From: CAZJHX01 sp964545715
GTDB taxonomy: Bacteria > Myxococcota_A > UBA9042 > GCA-2863065
DNA: 64,000 nt
Direction of reading: 5' to 3'
Assembly (NCBI GenBank): GCA_964545715.1
Contig: CAZJHX010000035.1
Location: 8,278-72,277, forward strand
Shown here: piece by piece, positions 54,930 through 64,000 of the stretch
Layout of the letters: each line of letters begins with the position of its first letter
How positions within the stretch are numbered: the first letter of the stretch is position 1
Translations under genes and position numbers: made by a program
The notes under the pieces: generated by a model
Database searches by the model: none
What the model was told of the DNA's origin: nothing
Seen by the model: the letters and a program-made list of their open reading frames with translations, nothing else

Positions 54930-57350
54930 CTAAGGATCGGGCGGCTGGCAGCCGACCGGGAAGTAGGTCATCGTGTCGATCCCGACGTTGATGCCCTCCG
55001 GGGCGGTGCCGCTCACCCACACGATTGTAAACGTCGTGACCGGCTCCAAGAATGTGTGCTCAAAGAACTGGAGCGTCTGATTCTTGGTCAACGAGAACGC
55101 GACGTTCTCGGCCTCCGTCACCACTTCGAAGTTCATCGCGTTGGAGCCCTTGAAGTTCAGGTAGCTGCGGAAATCGAAGGCGACCATCTCGATGGCGTCG
55201 GGGAAGCTGAACTTGACGCCGCCCTCGTCGGCCTTGCCGATACCCAGGTACTTCGTGCCGTCGGCGTGGGCGCACCCCCACAGCTTTGAGCCGCCCTGGG
55301 CCTGGAGGACTGCCTGGTGATGAGTCGATTTGGTCTTGTGGCCTGTGCACTTGTTGGCGTCCGGGTTCCAGAAGCCCGACTCGAAGTCGAGCAGCGTGTC
55401 TTCGCAGGTGAAGCAGGTCGAGAAGACCGCGGAGCAGGCCGGCTTCTCCGGCTCGGTGCAGAACGGCGTGTTGTAGCAGGTGCCGCTGCCCCCGCAGGAG
55501 TCGACAGTGCAGACATCCGCGTCATCGCATTTGGGGCCGCCTACGCAGTTCGTGCCGCTGCAAACGGTGTCGATGGTGCAGGGATCGTCGTCCTCGCAGG
55601 AGCCCGTCGCAGGTGGGTTGAAGCAGGCGCCGTCGCAGATGTCGTCGGTGCACTCGTTGCCGTCGGCGCACTTGCCGGCGTCCGCCTCGAAGACGCAGCC
55701 TGTCACCGTGTCGCACAGGTTGGTCGTGCAGTCGACTCCGTCCTCGCAGACCGTTGGGGTGTCATAGTTGCAGCCGGTGGCCGCGTCGCAGCTGTTCTGG
55801 GTGCACGCGTTGTTGTCCTCGCACGTGATGGCGGCGCCGGGTACGCAGGCCTTGTCAGCGCAGACGTCGCCTTCGGTGCACGCGTCGTTGTCGGTGCAGG
55901 ACGCCGTGTTGGCGGTGTATGCGCAGCCATCGAGCGTGCAGGCATCGTCGGTGCAGGGGTTGCCGTCCCCACAGCTGTCCGGTGTGACTGTGTAGACGCA
56001 GCCTGAGGTCTTGTCGCAGTCATCGACGGTGCACTGGTGCCCGTCGACGCAAGTCAGGGGGACCGCGCCCACGCACTCTTTCGCGGCGCACGTATCGACG
56101 GTGGTGCACTTGTCGCCGTCATCGCACGGCGCGGTGTTGACCGTGAACACGCAGCCCCCGGGTTCGAGCGGGTCGCATGTGTCGCTGGTGCAGCCGTTAC
56201 CGTCGTCACAGGTGATCGTCTCTGTCACGCAGCCGCCGTCGCTGCAGGTGTCGGGGACCGTGCATTCGTTTTTGTCGTCGCAGGGGGCGTCGTTGTTGGT
56301 GTGGGCGCAGCCGTCGAGCGTGCACGTGTCGTCGGTGCACGGGTTGCTGTCGTCGCAACCGGTCTCGGTGGGCGTGAAGACGCAGCCGGTGCTCTCCTCG
56401 CACGTGTCGGTCGTGCAGGTGTGCCCGTCATTGCACACCACGATGTCGCCATCGCAGTAGGTCGCGGCGCAGGTGTCGTTCTCAGTGCATGGGTTGCTGT
56501 CGTCACATGCGTTCGTGTTGGGGACGTACTCGCAGCCGACGCTCTGCTTGCAGCCGTTCGTCGTGCAGTCATTGTCGTCATCGCATTCGAGCGCGGCGCC
56601 CTTCTGACACTCGCCCTCGCTGCACACGCCCCCCGCCGTGCACTTGTCGCCATCATCACACGCCGCCGTGTTGTTGACGGGCGCGCAGCCCTTCTCGGCG
56701 TCGCACTCCGGGTTGTCCGTACACGGGTTGTCATCAGCGCAGCTGATCGGGGTGCCGCCAGTGCAGGCGCCGTCTTCGTCGCACTTCTGGCCCTCGGTAC
56801 ACGCTGTGGTGCTGCAGCTGTGGTTGGTCGGCATGATGGTCCACGCGTCCGACAGGATCGACGTGTTGCAGACCTTGCAGCCGGCGGAGTCCGCAGCCGA
56901 GTCGCCGTCGTCGTAGCACTCGCCGTCGATTTCGCACTGGTCGTCCGCGCACAGCGGCGGCGGTACGTCCGGTGTGTCGGGCACGTCCGGCGCGTCCGGT
57001 GCGTCCGGTGCGTCCGGGCCCACGTCTTGGATGTCGCCGGTGTCCACTGTACCCGTGGTGTCGTCGGCGTCCTCGATGTCCTCGACGTCCTCGAGCGGGA
57101 TGTCGTCGACCACATCCGAGGCCGGCGTATCGGTCTTGCCATCGCCGTCATCGGGCTTTGGTGGCAGGTCGGTCCCGATCGGGAAGATCGGCTGCTCGCC
57201 CGGATTGACACAGACGTGGTGCTCGAGATTGCACACTTTGCCGTTGGCGCAGTCCGTGTCGCCCGCACACGGGAACAGCCGCGAGTCGATGTCCAGGTCC
57301 TTTGTGCAGCCGAGCGCCAGAAGGGCCGCGAGCGCTGTGAAATACTTCAA
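54930..57350 (-). CDS. Large Cys-rich repeat lipoprotein
   Basis: 806 residues from a TTG start that overlaps the upstream stop (TTGA). Lipobox LLALGC; a Val/Asp/Glu/Pro stalk with PDAPDAPDAPDVPDTPDVP; then about 17 CDDGNPCTDDTC-type half-units (residues about 195-620). The C-terminal 180 residues form a beta domain with paired Cys (LDFESGFWNPDANKC to MTYFPVGC), perhaps a jelly-roll ligand domain. The rod-plus-tip plan parallels the two large lipoproteins at 9477-16255, but the tip domain differs. Confidence 0.8.
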   Translation of the reverse strand: MKYFTALAALLALGCTKDLDIDSRLFPCAGDTDCANGKVCNLEHHVCVNPGEQPIFPIGTDLPPKPDDGDGKTDTPASDVVDDIPLEDVEDIEDADDTTGTVDTGDIQDVGPDAPDAPDAPDVPDTPDVPPPLCADDQCEIDGECYDDGDSAADSAGCKVCNTSILSDAWTIMPTNHSCSTTACTEGQKCDEDGACTGGTPISCADDNPCTDNPECDAEKGCAPVNNTAACDDGDKCTAGGVCSEGECQKGAALECDDDNDCTTNGCKQSVGCEYVPNTNACDDSNPCTENDTCAATYCDGDIVVCNDGHTCTTDTCEESTGCVFTPTETGCDDSNPCTDDTCTLDGCAHTNNDAPCDDKNECTVPDTCSDGGCVTETITCDDGNGCTSDTCDPLEPGGCVFTVNTAPCDDGDKCTTVDTCAAKECVGAVPLTCVDGHQCTVDDCDKTSGCVYTVTPDSCGDGNPCTDDACTLDGCAYTANTASCTDNDACTEGDVCADKACVPGAAITCEDNNACTQNSCDAATGCNYDTPTVCEDGVDCTTNLCDTVTGCVFEADAGKCADGNECTDDICDGACFNPPATGSCEDDDPCTIDTVCSGTNCVGGPKCDDADVCTVDSCGGSGTCYNTPFCTEPEKPACSAVFSTCFTCEDTLLDFESGFWNPDANKCTGHKTKSTHHQAVLQAQGGSKLWGCAHADGTKYLGIGKADEGGVKFSFPDAIEMVAFDFRSYLNFKGSNAMNFEVVTEAENVAFSLTKNQTLQFFEHTFLEPVTTFTIVWVSGTAPEGINVGIDTMTYFPVGCQPPDP

Positions 57351-58489
57351 AAGCTGCCTCTCACGATTACGCCGGCGGGCTGCGGGAGCACGCTGACGGC
57401 GGGTGCGGGGTTCGTGCTGTCTGCGAGCCACCAGACCAGCGCGCCGACGGCTGCCGCTCCGCCCACGCCGAGAAGGATGGTGCCCGTGGTCGCCTTGTTG
57501 TCCGCTTCGTCCTGTTTTTGGTGGGCGCTCGCGTGGCTCAGGCCGACGACGACGCCGCGCGAGTCCACCGCCGGGCCTTCGACGGCGTCGCGGAGACTCG
57601 CCGCGTCCAGCGACATCCACGTGCCGACGCCGAGCATGGCGACGCCGATGCCGCCCATGGCGATCTGCGACCAGGCGGATGCGGTCAACCTGCTGGTCAC
57701 GGTTGGTGGCGGGTCGGGATCCGGCTCGGGCGCGGTGACGATATCGCTCATCGCGAAGTCGCCGGCTTTGAGAGTGACGGTGGCCTTGCCGCGCTGCCCG
57801 CCCCGGGTGATGGCGATCGTATGGCGGCCGGGCTGCAGGTACACGCGGGTGACGCCCTTGAGCGGCGAGCGTACGTTGTAGTCGTCGACTGCCAGAACTG
57901 TGATGGGGCCGCCGGCCATGGCGAGCGCGCTGTCGGCGCGGCTGCCACGCTCGTCCTTGAGGCGCGAGAGTCGGCCGGTCGGCAGGTCATAGCGACGCAG
58001 GACGACGGTTTTTCCGCCCAGGGCAGCGAACTCGTAGCGGTGCGGGCCGGATGCCAGGCCAAGCTCGCCGCCGCGATGGCGCTTGCCGTCGATATAGAGG
58101 GTCGCTTTGCCCTTGTACGTGATCCAGGTCTTGTTCAGGCGGTCGCGCAGCTCGCTCGCGCGGGCAGCATCCAGCGCGCGCAGGTCGCCGGGTGCGCGCT
58201 CGTCGTTGGCCACCTGTTTGTAGACGTCGTGTGCTTCCTTGTAGCGGCCCAGCACCTCGAGTACGCGTCCGATGTTGTTCTTGAGTGTTGGGGACGGGCG
58301 CAGAGTGTGCGCACGCTTCAGGTAGCTGAGGACGGTGGTGTAGTCCTTCTTCTCGCGCGCGTCCAGGGCGGCGCCGACCAGCTGTTCGTAGGTGGCGTCC
58401 GGCCCGAGCGGCGGCTGGGCTTCGGCCGCGCCGGCCAGCGCCACGGCGATCAGGAAAGCTAATGCGCTGTTCAAGCGGACTCCCGGCAC
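57347..58489 (-). CDS. Exported TPR-containing protein with PEGA-like domain and membrane segments
   Basis: 380 residues. Signal peptide NSALAFLIAVALAGAAEA; tetratricopeptide-like helices at about 30-110 (YTTVLSYLKRAHTLRPSPTLKNNIGRVLEVLGRYKEA); a beta region with GKATLYIDGKRHRGGELGLASGPHRYEF and VYLQPGRHTIAITRGGQRGKATVTLKAG, which resembles PEGA domains. Two membrane helices near the C-terminus (IAMGGIGVAMLGVGTWM, TILLGVGGAAAVGALVWWL). Co-transcribed with and translationally coupled to the Cys-rich lipoprotein. GTG 58489 chosen for its basic n-region; TTG 58474 has a better ribosome-binding site (GGGAG). Confidence 0.75.
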   Translation of the reverse strand: MPGVRLNSALAFLIAVALAGAAEAQPPLGPDATYEQLVGAALDAREKKDYTTVLSYLKRAHTLRPSPTLKNNIGRVLEVLGRYKEAHDVYKQVANDERAPGDLRALDAARASELRDRLNKTWITYKGKATLYIDGKRHRGGELGLASGPHRYEFAALGGKTVVLRRYDLPTGRLSRLKDERGSRADSALAMAGGPITVLAVDDYNVRSPLKGVTRVYLQPGRHTIAITRGGQRGKATVTLKAGDFAMSDIVTAPEPDPDPPPTVTSRLTASAWSQIAMGGIGVAMLGVGTWMSLDAASLRDAVEGPAVDSRGVVVGLSHASAHQKQDEADNKATTGTILLGVGGAAAVGALVWWLADSTNPAPAVSVLPQPAGVIVRGSF

Positions 58490-58697
58490 TTCGTGTGGAG
58501 CACTATGTTGCCACCGGCGCGGTCCGCGCTGCAATTATTAGCGCCGTCGGCTCAGGCGGCGCGCTTCATCTGCTCGGTCTGACCGACGAGGGCCACGGGC
58601 TCGCTGCCATGGCTGTGTCGATTGCGTCGCCGACGACCGCAGCGGTATTGTTGTGGTCACCCATCGGTTTGGTCGACACACATCTCCGGAGGAACTC

Positions 58698-59615
58698 GTG
58701 ACGATATCGCGCCTCGACGGCATCACTCTGCTGGCCCTCGGTGCGCTCATCACACCGGCCGGCGCGGCAGCCGACAGCCCGCCTGAGTGCATGTGCGCCC
58801 CCGACAACACGGACGAGTGGACCTTGCCTGGCGGCGGGGCAGAGCACGTCCCGCTCAACGCGCGGATACTGCTCAAGTGGGATGTGGGTGACGGCGACAT
58901 CGTCGCGCGCCAGTTCGTCTCTGCCCAGGCGGTAGGCAACGACGCCGGCACCGTCATCACCGTGGACCGCACCGCCCTGGACGACGGCACGGTTGTCCTG
59001 ACGCCGACGGATGGCCTGACGTCCGCCACCACGGTCATCGTGACGGGGCCCGGCGGCCGCAGCCTGACGTTTGATGTGGCGGCGGCCGATGACACGACGA
59101 GCCCAACCGTGGACGGCGTCGAGGTCGGCGCGCGCCCGTATGAGACCTGCGCCACCGACGTGCGGACCACCATCCGGGTGACCGGGATGACCGACCCCGG
59201 TGGGCTGCACACCGAGCTGCTCCTGGAGCTGACCATCACCGAAGACGCCGACTCCACCACCCTCAGGTTGCCGACGACCTTCAGCATGATGGGCACACCG
59301 GCCAACTGCCACGAAGATGATGGGCAGACGGCCTGCAATGTGCAGCTGGGTCATAGCGCCCGCCGGTGCCTGGTCCCGTATCCGGACGCCAACGCCGGGG
59401 CTCAGATGGGCGTCAGCGTGCGGGTTGTCGACCTGGCGGGCAACGCGAGCGCCCCGACGGCGACGACCTCCTTTCAGTTTGAGACGATGGAGAGCACCTT
59501 TGTATACGGGAGCGGCGGCTGCGGAGCGGTCCGGGGTCCTACGACGAGCGGGCTCGCTTGTGTGCTGCTGGGCATGCTGATGCTGCTGCTTGCCTGGAGG
59601 CCATCACTGCGGTGA
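58698..59615 (+). CDS. Exported Ig-like protein with MYXO-CTERM-like sorting signal
   Basis: 305 residues; GTG start 5 nt after GGAGG. Signal peptide ending AGAAA. Two beta-sandwich domains (HVPLNARILLKWDV; SPTVDGVEVGARPYETCATDVRTTIRVTGMTDPGG) resemble bacterial Ig-like folds. The C-terminus is GGCGAV, a hydrophobic stretch (LACVLLGMLMLLLAW) and RPSLR: the Cys-hydrophobic-Arg order of MYXO-CTERM signals that are trimmed by a rhombosortase-type protease. Function unknown. Confidence 0.7.
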   Translation: MTISRLDGITLLALGALITPAGAAADSPPECMCAPDNTDEWTLPGGGAEHVPLNARILLKWDVGDGDIVARQFVSAQAVGNDAGTVITVDRTALDDGTVVLTPTDGLTSATTVIVTGPGGRSLTFDVAAADDTTSPTVDGVEVGARPYETCATDVRTTIRVTGMTDPGGLHTELLLELTITEDADSTTLRLPTTFSMMGTPANCHEDDGQTACNVQLGHSARRCLVPYPDANAGAQMGVSVRVVDLAGNASAPTATTSFQFETMESTFVYGSGGCGAVRGPTTSGLACVLLGMLMLLLAWRPSLR

Positions 59616-59623
59616 CCCCGTGA

Positions 59624-62600
59624 TCAGGGGCACCCGAAGCAGAGCAGGGTGCCGGCCGAGACGCTGCCCGAGATGTTGGGGAAGAGCACGTTGGTCAGAT
59701 CGAGTGTGCCCGCCGTGACCGAGGCGTTGGCGCCTACCGCAAACGAGACGGCGTCGTTGGATGCCGAGTCGCCCGAGAGAACCAGGATGTCGGCCGGAGT
59801 CGTCAGCTGGGCGCCGCCCTGCACCTGGAGATTGTCGAAGCGGAAGATGGCTCGATACGTGTCGCCGACGGAGGCGATTGTCGTCAGATCGGCGCCTGTG
59901 GTCGTGAAGACGGCCAGGTCGTGGGTTGTGATCTTGGCGACCGTGTCGTCGCCGAGCGTCGCGGCGCCCTGGGCGACGTTGGGGTTGATGTCATAGCCCT
60001 TGAAGCGGTCTACGGCCGGTTGGGCGGCGCCCGCGCTGAGGGTGTTGGCCGTAAGCGCCGAGACCAGGCCCGGCGTCAAGGTCGGCAGCGGAGTGGAGCC
60101 GGACGGGGCGACGGTACCGCCGTTGTCGACGAAGAGGGTGCCCAGCGGCAGGCCCGGGCCGCTGAGGTGGATGGTGCCGGCGCCGCCGTTGTTTAGACCT
60201 GAGCCGCCGTAGGCGCGTACGTTGTTGGTCAGCACGGTCGGGGCGAAGTTGCCTGTCAGGATCAGGACGTTTCTCAGGGCGACTCGGCCTCCGCCTCCGC
60301 CTCCGCTGGTGCCGTCCAGGGCGTCGCCGCCCAGGGCTTGGATGCTGCCTGCGCCGCCGCCTGTGACCTGGCCGGCCGAGATGCTGATGCTGCCGCCCGC
60401 GCCGCCGCCGCCGCTGATGAACTTGCCGTTGGCCATGATCGTGCCGTTCAGGGTCAGCTTGTTGGTCAGCGTCAGTCTCAGTACGCCGCCGCCGAAGGCC
60501 TGCAGCCCGCCGCCGCCTCCGCCCGGAATCGTCGGGTCGCGCAGGTCGCCGTAGGCATCCGGGGTGGTGGCGAATGTGTCCAGGCCCAGGCCGCCGAGGC
60601 CGCCGTGACTGCCGCCGACGCCTGCAACCGCTCCGCCCGTGGTCGTGTTGCCGATCGTGCGGCCCTGCGCGAAACCGCGGCGGTTCAGATTGATGTTGGA
60701 GCCGGTCGAGATCGTCATGTTGTCGCCGGTGATCGCCAGGCTGTAGACCGTGGCGGTCGTCGCCGGCGGGTGGGTCAGGGTGCTGGTGCCCTGGATGATG
60801 ACGTCGCCCGTCGCGGCGATTGTCTGCGTGGTGATGAACGCGCCGTTGTCGACCGTCAGTGTGCCGCCGACCGTGATCGTCGGCACGATGTCCGAGCCGC
60901 CCAGCGTGGCGTCGCCGGTGGTTGTGATCGACTTGGCGTTCAGGGTCTTGCCGATGAACGACAGCGTCTCGGCGCTGACGCTCTCATCGCCGAACGCGCC
61001 GTCCGTCGCCAGATCGGTCAGGGCGCCGGTCACGTTGAACGCCGCCGTCGCAGCGACCGCGCCGGCGGTGATGCTGGTGGTGCCTGTGGCGGTGATGTTT
61101 TTGGCGTGCATGATGCCGCGGATGTCGACCGCCGCGGTGTCCAGCGTCCAGTCCAATGGGAATGTCGCGTCGCCCAGGTGGATGACCTTTTTGGCCGTCA
61201 AGCCGCCCGCGTTGATCTGCAGGGCGGTGCCGGCGGCCAGATCGATGTTGGGCGCGGTCAGCTGGCTGGAGTCGGCGACCAGCGTGCCGGAGAGCGCCTG
61301 GAACGCGATGGTCTGGTCCACCCAGTTGCCCTCCAGAATCTCGACCGAAGCGCTCTTCAGCGACGGCGTGCCCGCCACGGTGATGTCGCCCGTGGCCTGC
61401 ACCGTGCCGGTGTCCACCGTCAGGTTCTTGCACAGCAGGTTGCCCGTGATCTTCAGACTGGCCGCCTGGGTGACCGTGAAGTCGAACAGGAACGCGGCGT
61501 CACCCTTGCGCCACAGCTTCTCGTAGATCAGGTTGGCGCCCAGCCCGCTGTTGATGCCCGGGCCGATCGCGTCGTCGACGACGTCCTTCAGTCGTATCGC
61601 CTCCACGGTGCCCACGTCGACGCGCTTGGCCTTGAAGCCGCCGATCATCTCCAGGGTCGCCTGGTCGTCGCTGTGCCGGTCGCCGCTGAGGATCACCACA
61701 TCGCCTGCGGTCTGGAACGACGCCTTGTTGCGCAGCTCCAGGTTGTCCATGGGATCGATGCCGCGGAACGTGTCGCCGATGGAGGCCACGCCCAGCGGCG
61801 TGCTGGACACAAACAGCGTGTCGGCAGAGTTCTGCACCACGCGCAGCAGCACGTCCTTGGTCAGGTCGTCCGCGATGCCCTGGTCGATGTTGGGGTTGAC
61901 GTACAGCCCGACGTATCGGTCGACCTCCCAGCCCGCCCCGGCGCTGGTGATCGAGTTGGCCGTCAGCGCCGTGATGACGCCGTCCGGCACGGAGGTCCGC
62001 TTCGGCGCGCCTGCGATGGCGCTGGTCGTAAACCCGATGCCTGACTGCAGACCCGCGCCCATCACGACGTCGCCATATCCGGCCGTGGCGGACTTCATGT
62101 ACAGCACGCCCGACGGCGCGCGGGAGCCCGGCAGCGACGCCTTGCCCGGTCGCACGCTGATCCGGTCGTAGATGAAGGTGTCCGAGAAGCTCCCGGTCCG
62201 CGACGTGTACCCGACCAGCGCCACGACCCCGCCGTTGCCCGCCGACCACGGATCGCCGCCGGCGTCCCGGCCCAGCGCCTGGATCGTGCCATCGCCCGAC
62301 AGCACCTTGGCGTCGATAAGCACGCGCCCGCCCGAGTCGAAGGCGCAGTTGCCGCCGTCGCAGGTGATGTCCAGACCGTCCGCCAGGATCTTTCCGTCCA
62401 GCGTGAACTTGCCGGCGCCGGTCACCTTGACCCGCACCAGGCCACCGGGCAGGCCCGTCGAAGGCCCGGTCTCCATGTTCGATCGGCCCGTCCGCGTCGG
62501 GTTGCGGTAGTCCCCGTAGATCTCCCACCGCTGGTCGATGGACGGTGGCGCCGCCGAGCCCAGGCCCGGGCCCTTTGCCGTCACGCTGACCACGCCCTGA

Positions 62601-64000
62601 ACGTCCACAAACATCTCGGTGACCTCGATGTTGATCCGCGCGCCCTTGTCGTGCGTGAGCGTGCCGCTCTTGATGATCATGCTGCCAAACTTCATCAGCG
62701 GACACAGATCGGTGTTGTTGATGGTCAGCGTGCCGCCGTCGACCAGGATCGACTTGCCCTCAAACGCGTTGAAGTTGTTGCAGTCGATCGTCACCGCGTC
62801 CGTCACCGTCAGCTCCGGCTGCACAAACGAGACGACCGCCACCGCGGTGATCGACTGCCCGCCCACCGTCGCGCTCAGCTCCACCAGCGGCTCTTCGACG
62901 TTGCTGGACCGCAGCGTTTGCGTAAACACGCCCGCGCCCTGGTTTGTCACCGGCCCGAACAGCGTCCCCTTGGTCGTCGCCAGGGCCACCACGTGCGGTC
63001 CGCCCACCGTCGTCGCGGTGCCGTACTGGTCGCGCAGCACCACTTTGACCACCATCTCGTCCAGGCCGTCCGCCACAATGCTGTTGCGCTGTGGTTCGAT
63101 GGTGCACTTGCCCAGATCCACCGGACCGGGTGGCGGCGCCGACACCGTGATCGTACCCGTCTTGTCCAGCGTCACCCCACCGACCTTGGGCGTCGCCAGG
63201 ATCTTGCCGACCGTCACCGGCGTGACCGGAGCAAACTGGGCGGTCTTTCCGTCCGCCGCCGGCGCTACCGCGTCCAGGTTGCCTTCCACGCTCCAGTTCA
63301 CGTCCTGGCCGCCCGCGAACAGGCCGGCCGCGTCATGCCCCGCCGCGTACAGCGTGATGTCCGTGCCCAGGAGTACGGTCAGGTCGCCGATCTCCGCACC
63401 GGCGCCCTTGGGACCATCGCGAATCACGATCTTGGCCACCGGCCCCGGCAGCGTCGGGTCGCACGCATCACCGATGCCGTCCTCGTCGATGTCTATTTGA
63501 GTCGTGTTGGACACCAGCGGGCAGTTGTCCGTGGCGTCCGGCACGGTATCGCCGTCGTCGTCCAGGTCGACACAATCGGCGATGGTGTCGCTGTCCGTGT
63601 CCAGATGACCCTCGTCGGTGTTCGTGTCGCAGTCGTTGTCCTTGCCGTCGCACAGCTCAGGCGCGCCGGTAAATACGGTGATGTTCAGCGGCTCGCAGTC
63701 GGTGCCGTCCGGGTCGTTGTCGCCGTCGTCGTCCGGGTCCACGCAGTTCTTCAGTCCGTCGCCGTCCGTGTCCGGGAAGCCGAAGTCCGCCACCCCGTTG
63801 CACGCGTTGTCCACCCCGTCACACACCTCGGCCGCGCCCGGGTTGATCGCCAGATCCAGCGGCTTGCAGTCCAAGCCGTCCGCATAGCCGTCGTTGTCGT
63901 CGTCCGCATCACACGCGTTGCCCGCGCCGTCGCCGTCGGTGTCCAGCTGGCTGGCGTTGATCGCCTTGGGGCAGTTGTCATCGCCGTCCTGGATGTCGTC
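59624..64000 (-). CDS. Very large TSP3/MopE-repeat and beta-helix surface protein (5' end outside window)
   Basis: At least 1458 residues; the frame is open to the window edge, so no start is seen. The N-terminal part has thrombospondin type 3 and MopE-like calcium motifs (DDNCPKAINASQLDTDGDG, EVCDGVDNACNG, DTDGDGLKNCVDPDDDGDND). Next come Ig-like domains (VAKIVIRDGPKGAG; KCTIEPQRNSIVADGLDEMVVKVVL, invasin-like). About 1000 residues of short beta-strand repeats follow (GTLTINNTD, ITVGGTLTVDNGAFIT), probably a right-handed beta-helix with Gly-rich loops. It ends LLCFGCP. Likely a secreted or surface adhesin or matrix protein. Confidence 0.8.
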   Translation of the reverse strand, partial: DDIQDGDDNCPKAINASQLDTDGDGAGNACDADDDNDGYADGLDCKPLDLAINPGAAEVCDGVDNACNGVADFGFPDTDGDGLKNCVDPDDDGDNDPDGTDCEPLNITVFTGAPELCDGKDNDCDTNTDEGHLDTDSDTIADCVDLDDDGDTVPDATDNCPLVSNTTQIDIDEDGIGDACDPTLPGPVAKIVIRDGPKGAGAEIGDLTVLLGTDITLYAAGHDAAGLFAGGQDVNWSVEGNLDAVAPAADGKTAQFAPVTPVTVGKILATPKVGGVTLDKTGTITVSAPPPGPVDLGKCTIEPQRNSIVADGLDEMVVKVVLRDQYGTATTVGGPHVVALATTKGTLFGPVTNQGAGVFTQTLRSSNVEEPLVELSATVGGQSITAVAVVSFVQPELTVTDAVTIDCNNFNAFEGKSILVDGGTLTINNTDLCPLMKFGSMIIKSGTLTHDKGARINIEVTEMFVDVQGVVSVTAKGPGLGSAAPPSIDQRWEIYGDYRNPTRTGRSNMETGPSTGLPGGLVRVKVTGAGKFTLDGKILADGLDITCDGGNCAFDSGGRVLIDAKVLSGDGTIQALGRDAGGDPWSAGNGGVVALVGYTSRTGSFSDTFIYDRISVRPGKASLPGSRAPSGVLYMKSATAGYGDVVMGAGLQSGIGFTTSAIAGAPKRTSVPDGVITALTANSITSAGAGWEVDRYVGLYVNPNIDQGIADDLTKDVLLRVVQNSADTLFVSSTPLGVASIGDTFRGIDPMDNLELRNKASFQTAGDVVILSGDRHSDDQATLEMIGGFKAKRVDVGTVEAIRLKDVVDDAIGPGINSGLGANLIYEKLWRKGDAAFLFDFTVTQAASLKITGNLLCKNLTVDTGTVQATGDITVAGTPSLKSASVEILEGNWVDQTIAFQALSGTLVADSSQLTAPNIDLAAGTALQINAGGLTAKKVIHLGDATFPLDWTLDTAAVDIRGIMHAKNITATGTTSITAGAVAATAAFNVTGALTDLATDGAFGDESVSAETLSFIGKTLNAKSITTTGDATLGGSDIVPTITVGGTLTVDNGAFITTQTIAATGDVIIQGTSTLTHPPATTATVYSLAITGDNMTISTGSNINLNRRGFAQGRTIGNTTTGGAVAGVGGSHGGLGGLGLDTFATTPDAYGDLRDPTIPGGGGGGLQAFGGGVLRLTLTNKLTLNGTIMANGKFISGGGGAGGSISISAGQVTGGGAGSIQALGGDALDGTSGGGGGGRVALRNVLILTGNFAPTVLTNNVRAYGGSGLNNGGAGTIHLSGPGLPLGTLFVDNGGTVAPSGSTPLPTLTPGLVSALTANTLSAGAAQPAVDRFKGYDINPNVAQGAATLGDDTVAKITTHDLAVFTTTGADLTTIASVGDTYRAIFRFDNLQVQGGAQLTTPADILVLSGDSASNDAVSFAVGANASVTAGTLDLTNVLFPNISGSVSAGTLLCFGCP

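Noticed and set aside
60338..62044. 568-codon open frame on the plus strand
   Set aside because: Antisense to the large beta-helix gene; composition is Ala/Arg/Gln/Val noise from periodic codons.

Overview
The window is GC-rich and densely coding. It looks like a chromosomal segment of a Myxococcota/Bradymonadota-type bacterium (former Deltaproteobacteria). Signs of this are the many lipoproteins with Asp/Glu/Pro/Thr-rich stalks, long CDDGNxCT-type cysteine-rich repeats, thrombospondin type 3/MopE-like calcium repeats, Hanks-type Ser/Thr kinases, and several C-termini of the GC-hydrophobic-Arg (MYXO-CTERM-like) sorting type. I see no rRNA, tRNA, CRISPR array, insertion sequence or prophage. 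No stretch over about 300 bases lacks a gene; the largest gap, 39783-40038, holds only a small hairpin.

Layout. 1-991: C-terminal part of a zinc phospholipase C-like protein split by an apparent frameshift. 939-9458: WD40 lipoprotein, S9 peptidase, Cys-rich lipoprotein with a PQQ-like propeller partner, an exported PEP/pyruvate-binding protein, and an M50-like membrane protease. 9477-16255: two tandem giant Cys-rich/Gly-rich surface lipoproteins. 16264-20532: esterase lipoprotein, amino acid permease, then AarF/ABC1 kinase with an RHH/zinc-ribbon regulator. 20609-23273: Janus/Ocnus-like protein, small zinc-ribbon protein, cytochrome c, methyltransferase, TauE/SafE permease. 23299-26065: two-gene operon of a deacetylase-like lipoprotein and a probable selenoprotein. 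26067-33243: YheT hydrolase, ArfB, small lipoprotein, TetR regulator, propeller lipoprotein, di-heme cytochrome lipoprotein. 33250-43117: signalling and housekeeping genes (cNMP-binding protein, two sister kinases, GGDEF-EAL, radical SAM, LOG family, phosphoesterase, YggT). 43154-64000: mainly surface proteins (chitin deacetylase-like, PPC-domain, PHM-like copper monooxygenase, linalool dehydratase-like, FG-GAP, Cys-rich, MYXO-CTERM-like, TSP3/beta-helix) plus a 6-TM kinase and an AraC regulator.

The strongest unusual signal is at 25748-25750. An in-frame TGA sits exactly where the first redox cysteine of a thioredoxin-fold CxxC motif should be, giving U-G-T-C. It is followed at the right distance by a 7-bp hairpin with a G in the loop. 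I read 24308-26065 as one 585-residue lipoprotein: an LVIVD propeller, a Hydin-like beta-sandwich and a selenocysteine-containing redoxin domain.

A second genome-scale signal is that at least a dozen genes lack a Shine-Dalgarno sequence and instead carry a TANNNT-like -10 box ending 6-9 nt before the start codon. This is the layout expected of leaderless transcripts. Many convergent gene pairs also overlap or abut at their stop codons. Starts given here were chosen from lipoprotein signals, Shine-Dalgarno sequences or these -10 boxes, and often differ from the longest open frame.
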